From CAZDYP01 sp964509505 (GTDB taxonomy: Bacteria > Chloroflexota > Anaerolineae > JACRMK01): a DNA stretch of 8,060 bases. The notes under the pieces were generated by a model. The model had not been told where the DNA came from. It did not search any database and saw only the letters and a list, made by a program, of their open reading frames with translations. Position numbers and translations under genes: made by a program. The stretch covers positions 1 to 8,060 of the forward strand of contig CAZDYP010000203.1 in assembly GCA_964509505.1 (NCBI GenBank), given 5' to 3'. Of the stretch, positions 6,287 to 8,060 are shown piece after piece (positions within the stretch are counted from its first letter, which is position 1; the number at the start of each line of letters is the position of its first letter).

Positions 6287-6293
6287 ACCTCCT

Positions 6294-7235
6294 ATGCCGA
6301 CTTCACCTCTCCCCATCATCATTGACACCGATCCAGGTCTCGACGACGCGGTGGCGATTTTGTTTGCGTTGCGCGCCGCCGAGCTTGATGTGCGCGCCCT
6401 CACCGTCGTGCAAGGCAATTGTTCGGTTGAGCATGGCGCGCAGAACGCGCGACGTATCTTGCAGATTGCCAAGCGTTGTGATGTGCCGGTCGTCGTAGGC
6501 GCAGCGCAACCGTTGGTGCGTCAACGCACGCCAGGTTGGATTGGACATGGGCGCGAAGGCTTTGGCGATTTTGACGATGTGACGATGTGCGACGCGCTAC
6601 CCCATCGTCTCAATGCCGTGCGCTTCTTGAGCGAGACGTTGCTCGCCGCGCCCGAACCCATCACGCTGTTGCCTATCGCGCCATTGACGAACATCGCGTT
6701 GGCGCTCGCGGCTGAACCGGCCATCAAGACGCACATCAAAGAAATCATCATGATGGGCGGCGCGGTGTTTCGCGCGGGCAACACGACGCCCACTGCCGAG
6801 TTCAACATTTTGGGCGACCCCGAAGCCGCGCAGATGGTGCTTACGTCGGGTGTGCCGCTGACACTGGTGGGGCTTGACGTGACCATGCAAACGATGGTGC
6901 GCGAGCCGGAAGTGCGGCGACTCGAAGCCTCAAGCCATCCAGCGGCGCAATTCGCGGCGCGTTGCGCGCGTTATACGATGAAACACACCTTGGCGCGCTA
7001 TGGCGACGCGCGCATGCACTTGCACGATCCGCTTGCCATCGGCGTGGCGCTTGATCGCTCGTTGGTGCAAACGCGCAGGCTACGGGTCGAGGTGGAGACG
7101 GCGACGGGCTTATCGTTGGGGCGCACCATCGCCGACGAGCGTGGTCTGTGGGGCAAAGAGCCCAATGTAGAGGTGTGTGTGGAAGTGGATGCGGAGCGCT
7201 TTGTGGCGCTGCTGTTGGAGACATTGACGAAGTAG
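6294..7235 (+). CDS. Nucleoside hydrolase (inosine-uridine preferring family)
   Basis: This 313-residue cytoplasmic enzyme cleaves the N-glycosidic bond of ribonucleosides to free base and ribose for salvage. The family hallmark DTDPGLDDA is at residues 11-19, with D13, D17 and D18 at the positions of calcium and catalytic aspartates. T132 in APLTNIA, N163 in RAGN, E169 and N171 in TAEFNILGDP, and H244/D245 in LHDPLAI complete the active site and calcium ligands known from the Crithidia enzyme. The length is normal. Base preference (pyrimidine versus purine, RihA/B/C types) cannot be read reliably, so no symbol is given. The start is the only one possible: TGA in frame at 6285-6287 is followed by two CCT codons and the ATG. 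There is no Shine-Dalgarno; the six bases before the ATG, CCTCCT, match the anti-Shine-Dalgarno instead. It lies 93 bp after the secreted-protein gene, so readthrough from there or an unseen leaderless promoter is possible. Confidence 0.93.
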   Translation: MPTSPLPIIIDTDPGLDDAVAILFALRAAELDVRALTVVQGNCSVEHGAQNARRILQIAKRCDVPVVVGAAQPLVRQRTPGWIGHGREGFGDFDDVTMCDALPHRLNAVRFLSETLLAAPEPITLLPIAPLTNIALALAAEPAIKTHIKEIIMMGGAVFRAGNTTPTAEFNILGDPEAAQMVLTSGVPLTLVGLDVTMQTMVREPEVRRLEASSHPAAQFAARCARYTMKHTLARYGDARMHLHDPLAIGVALDRSLVQTRRLRVEVETATGLSLGRTIADERGLWGKEPNVEVCVEVDAERFVALLLETLTK

Positions 7236-7245
7236 CCCATTGCGA

Positions 7246-7278
7246 AGACTTGCGAAGTTTCCAAAACTTTGGAAGTCT
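7246..7278. repeat. Hairpin after the nucleoside hydrolase
   Basis: AGACTT (7246-7251) pairs with AAGTCT (7273-7278), and CCAA-AACT-TTGG (7261-7272) forms the inner stem, with GCGAAGTTT bulged on the 5' side. TTCCAA/TTGGAA is an alternative inner stem. It starts 10 bp after the stop codon, as a terminator would, but lacks a T-tract. It contains ACTTGCGAAG, the motif also seen near 3968 and inverted near 4013, so it is probably another dispersed repeat. Confidence 0.45.
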
Positions 7279-7292
7279 GCCGCTAGCGAAGA

Positions 7293-7321
7293 TTGCGCCC
7301 ACTATATGCGCGTGTTATAAT
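7293..7321 (+). promoter_or_regulatory. Sigma70-type promoter of the zinc-ribbon gene
   Basis: TTGCGC (7293-7298), a 17-bp spacer and a perfect TATAAT (7316-7321). Transcription would begin near 7328, giving a leader of about 34 nt with a strong ribosome site. It matches the layout of the promoter at 4094-4122 except for the longer leader. Confidence 0.65.
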
Positions 7322-7348
7322 CGGTTTAACTTTAATATGGGATGATGA

Positions 7349-7354
7349 AGGGGA
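7349..7354 (+). promoter_or_regulatory. Ribosome binding site that sets the start of the zinc-ribbon protein
   Basis: AGGGGA sits 7 nt before the ATG at 7362. It favours this start over the upstream in-frame TTG at 7293, which lies inside the -35 box and ahead of the promoter's own -10. Confidence 0.75.
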
Positions 7355-7361
7355 ACGGCTT

Positions 7362-7985
7362 ATGGAAACCATTCAATTCGTCCGCAATCACAATGACCTC
7401 AGCACGAATCGCGGCTATCAATTTGAATTTTTCTGCGACCGCTGTGGCAGCGGGCATCGCACTGAATTTCAAGGCTCGGCCGCCAGTACCGTCACCGATT
7501 TGCTCGACACAGCGGGTAGCTTGTTGGGCGGCATCTTTAATACTGCCGCCGAGTTGGGGCAACGCGCGCGCTCGGCGGCGTGGGAGAAGGGGCATGACGA
7601 GGCCTTTCGCGCGGCAGTCGAGCAAATCAAGCCGCAATTCAAACGATGTAGTCGGTGCAGCCATTGGGTAGATGAGCCGTGTTGGAACCCTGAGCGTGGG
7701 TTGTGTAAAGATTGCGCGCCTGACTTGGAAACCGAGTATTCTGTAGTGCAAACACAAGCTGCGATTGAGCAGGCGCGTGAAAAAGCGCGCGAAGCAACGT
7801 ACGTGACTACCGATAAATTTAATAAGACCGTGGTCGCCACGTGCAGTCAATGCGGCGCGGATGTGAAGGGCGCGAAGTTCTGTCCTGAATGTGGCGCGCC
7901 CGTGAAACGCGCGCAGTTTTGCAAAGAGTGTGGCGCGCAAACCAGCGGCGCGAAGTTTTGTCCCGAATGTGGCGTCAAACAATAG
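7362..7985 (+). CDS. Small multi-zinc-ribbon protein of unknown function
   Basis: A 207-residue, probably cytoplasmic protein with no signal peptide. CxxC knuckles lie at 25/28, 96/99, 115/118, 161/164, 174/177, 187/190 and 200/203; C107 is an extra cysteine. Residues about 37-92 between the first knuckles include a Gly/Ala-rich stretch (TAGSLLGGIFNTAAELG) and a charged helix. Residues 130-150 are a probable helix rich in Ala, Glu and Arg/Lys. The last 47 residues hold four CxxC knuckles spaced exactly 13 residues apart, which can bind two zinc ions as a double zinc ribbon. In DNA the module starting at 7869 recurs 78 bp later with near-identical sequence, so it arose by tandem duplication. 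Such tails usually mediate protein or nucleic-acid contacts, and no enzymatic motif is visible. The gene has its own promoter and seems to be a single transcription unit. Confidence 0.85.
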   Translation: METIQFVRNHNDLSTNRGYQFEFFCDRCGSGHRTEFQGSAASTVTDLLDTAGSLLGGIFNTAAELGQRARSAAWEKGHDEAFRAAVEQIKPQFKRCSRCSHWVDEPCWNPERGLCKDCAPDLETEYSVVQTQAAIEQAREKAREATYVTTDKFNKTVVATCSQCGADVKGAKFCPECGAPVKRAQFCKECGAQTSGAKFCPECGVKQ

Positions 7986-8004
7986 CCAAAGGGAAAGCAG
8001 GAGA

Positions 8005-8054
8005 CCTTAGAGAGTGTTTTGAAATTCAGACCCTAAAGGTTTTTCTGGCGAAGC
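8005..8054. repeat. Right copy of the window-end inverted repeat
   Basis: CTTAGAGAGTGTTTTGAAAT and AGACCCTAAAGGTTT (8029-8043) are the reverse complement of the left-end repeat (4-59), with the same order of blocks and a shorter middle. It starts 19 bp after the zinc-ribbon stop codon, and this copy has no T-rich terminator structure. Repetition at both ends points to a multi-copy intergenic family. Confidence 0.7.
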
Positions 8055-8060
8055 GGGTTC

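Noticed and set aside
7246..7278. Intrinsic terminator after the nucleoside hydrolase
   Set aside because: The stem is interrupted by a 9-nt bulge and no T-tract follows; the shared CTTGCGAAG motif suggests a repeat instead.
7293..7361. Upstream TTG start that would add 23 residues to the zinc-ribbon protein
   Set aside because: The TTG is part of the -35 box, the extension has no homology feel, and the ATG at 7362 has a strong AGGGGA 7 nt upstream.
1..8060. Composite transposon or integrative element bounded by the end repeats
   Set aside because: No transposase, integrase or target-site duplication is visible. A dispersed repeat at contig ends explains the observation more simply.

Overview
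The window looks like a scaffold from an uncultured member of the Chloroflexota, probably Anaerolineae-like. This is inferred from style, not from a marker gene. The supporting signs are a secreted multidomain protein ending in a VYLPLIMR-type tail, a lipoprotein with a long Thr/Pro-rich linker, a consensus TATAAT box only 8 bp before an ATG with no Shine-Dalgarno, and REP-like and heptad-repeat-rich intergenic DNA. There are no tRNA, rRNA, CRISPR, transposase or phage genes. One run of 100 Ns (2511-2610) is a scaffolding gap of unknown true size.

Layout: 1-232 is a patchwork of intergenic repeats: one arm of a repeat that returns inverted at the far right end, a strong hairpin, and a REP/MITE-like palindromic element. 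Then come two overlapping genes on the + strand: a fumarylacetoacetate-hydrolase-fold enzyme (233-1042), resembling 2-keto-3-deoxy-sugar-acid dehydratases, and a GH99/GH71-like secreted lipoprotein (1039-2502). After the gap lies a minus-strand FAD-dependent amine/amino-acid oxidase of the DAO family (2611-3827), whose 3' end is hidden in the gap.

The divergent intergenic region 3828-4130 is the most unusual DNA here. It is an imperfect palindrome of about 270 bp. Both halves are built of 7-bp tandem repeats, and each half holds a putative core promoter firing outward, toward the oxidase on the left and toward a 689-residue secreted FN3/carbohydrate-binding-type protein on the right (4131-6200). 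The right-hand gene appears to be leaderless.

Downstream follow a nucleoside hydrolase (6294-7235) and a small multi-zinc-ribbon protein (7362-7985) with its own TTGCGC-17-TATAAT promoter and good Shine-Dalgarno. The right end (8005-8054) is the inverted partner of the left-end repeat, so both ends of the window stop in the same repeat family. A short-read contig broken at dispersed repeats would look like this.

The genes do not form one obvious pathway. A loose theme is heterotrophic scavenging: surface carbohydrate handling (GH99-like lipoprotein, FN3/CBM-like protein), sugar-acid or keto-acid breakdown (FAH family), amine oxidation (DAO family) and nucleoside salvage (nucleoside hydrolase). 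Only the first two genes look transcriptionally and translationally coupled. The best candidates for something undescribed are the outward-facing heptad-repeat promoter palindrome and the C-terminal VYLPLIMR tail.
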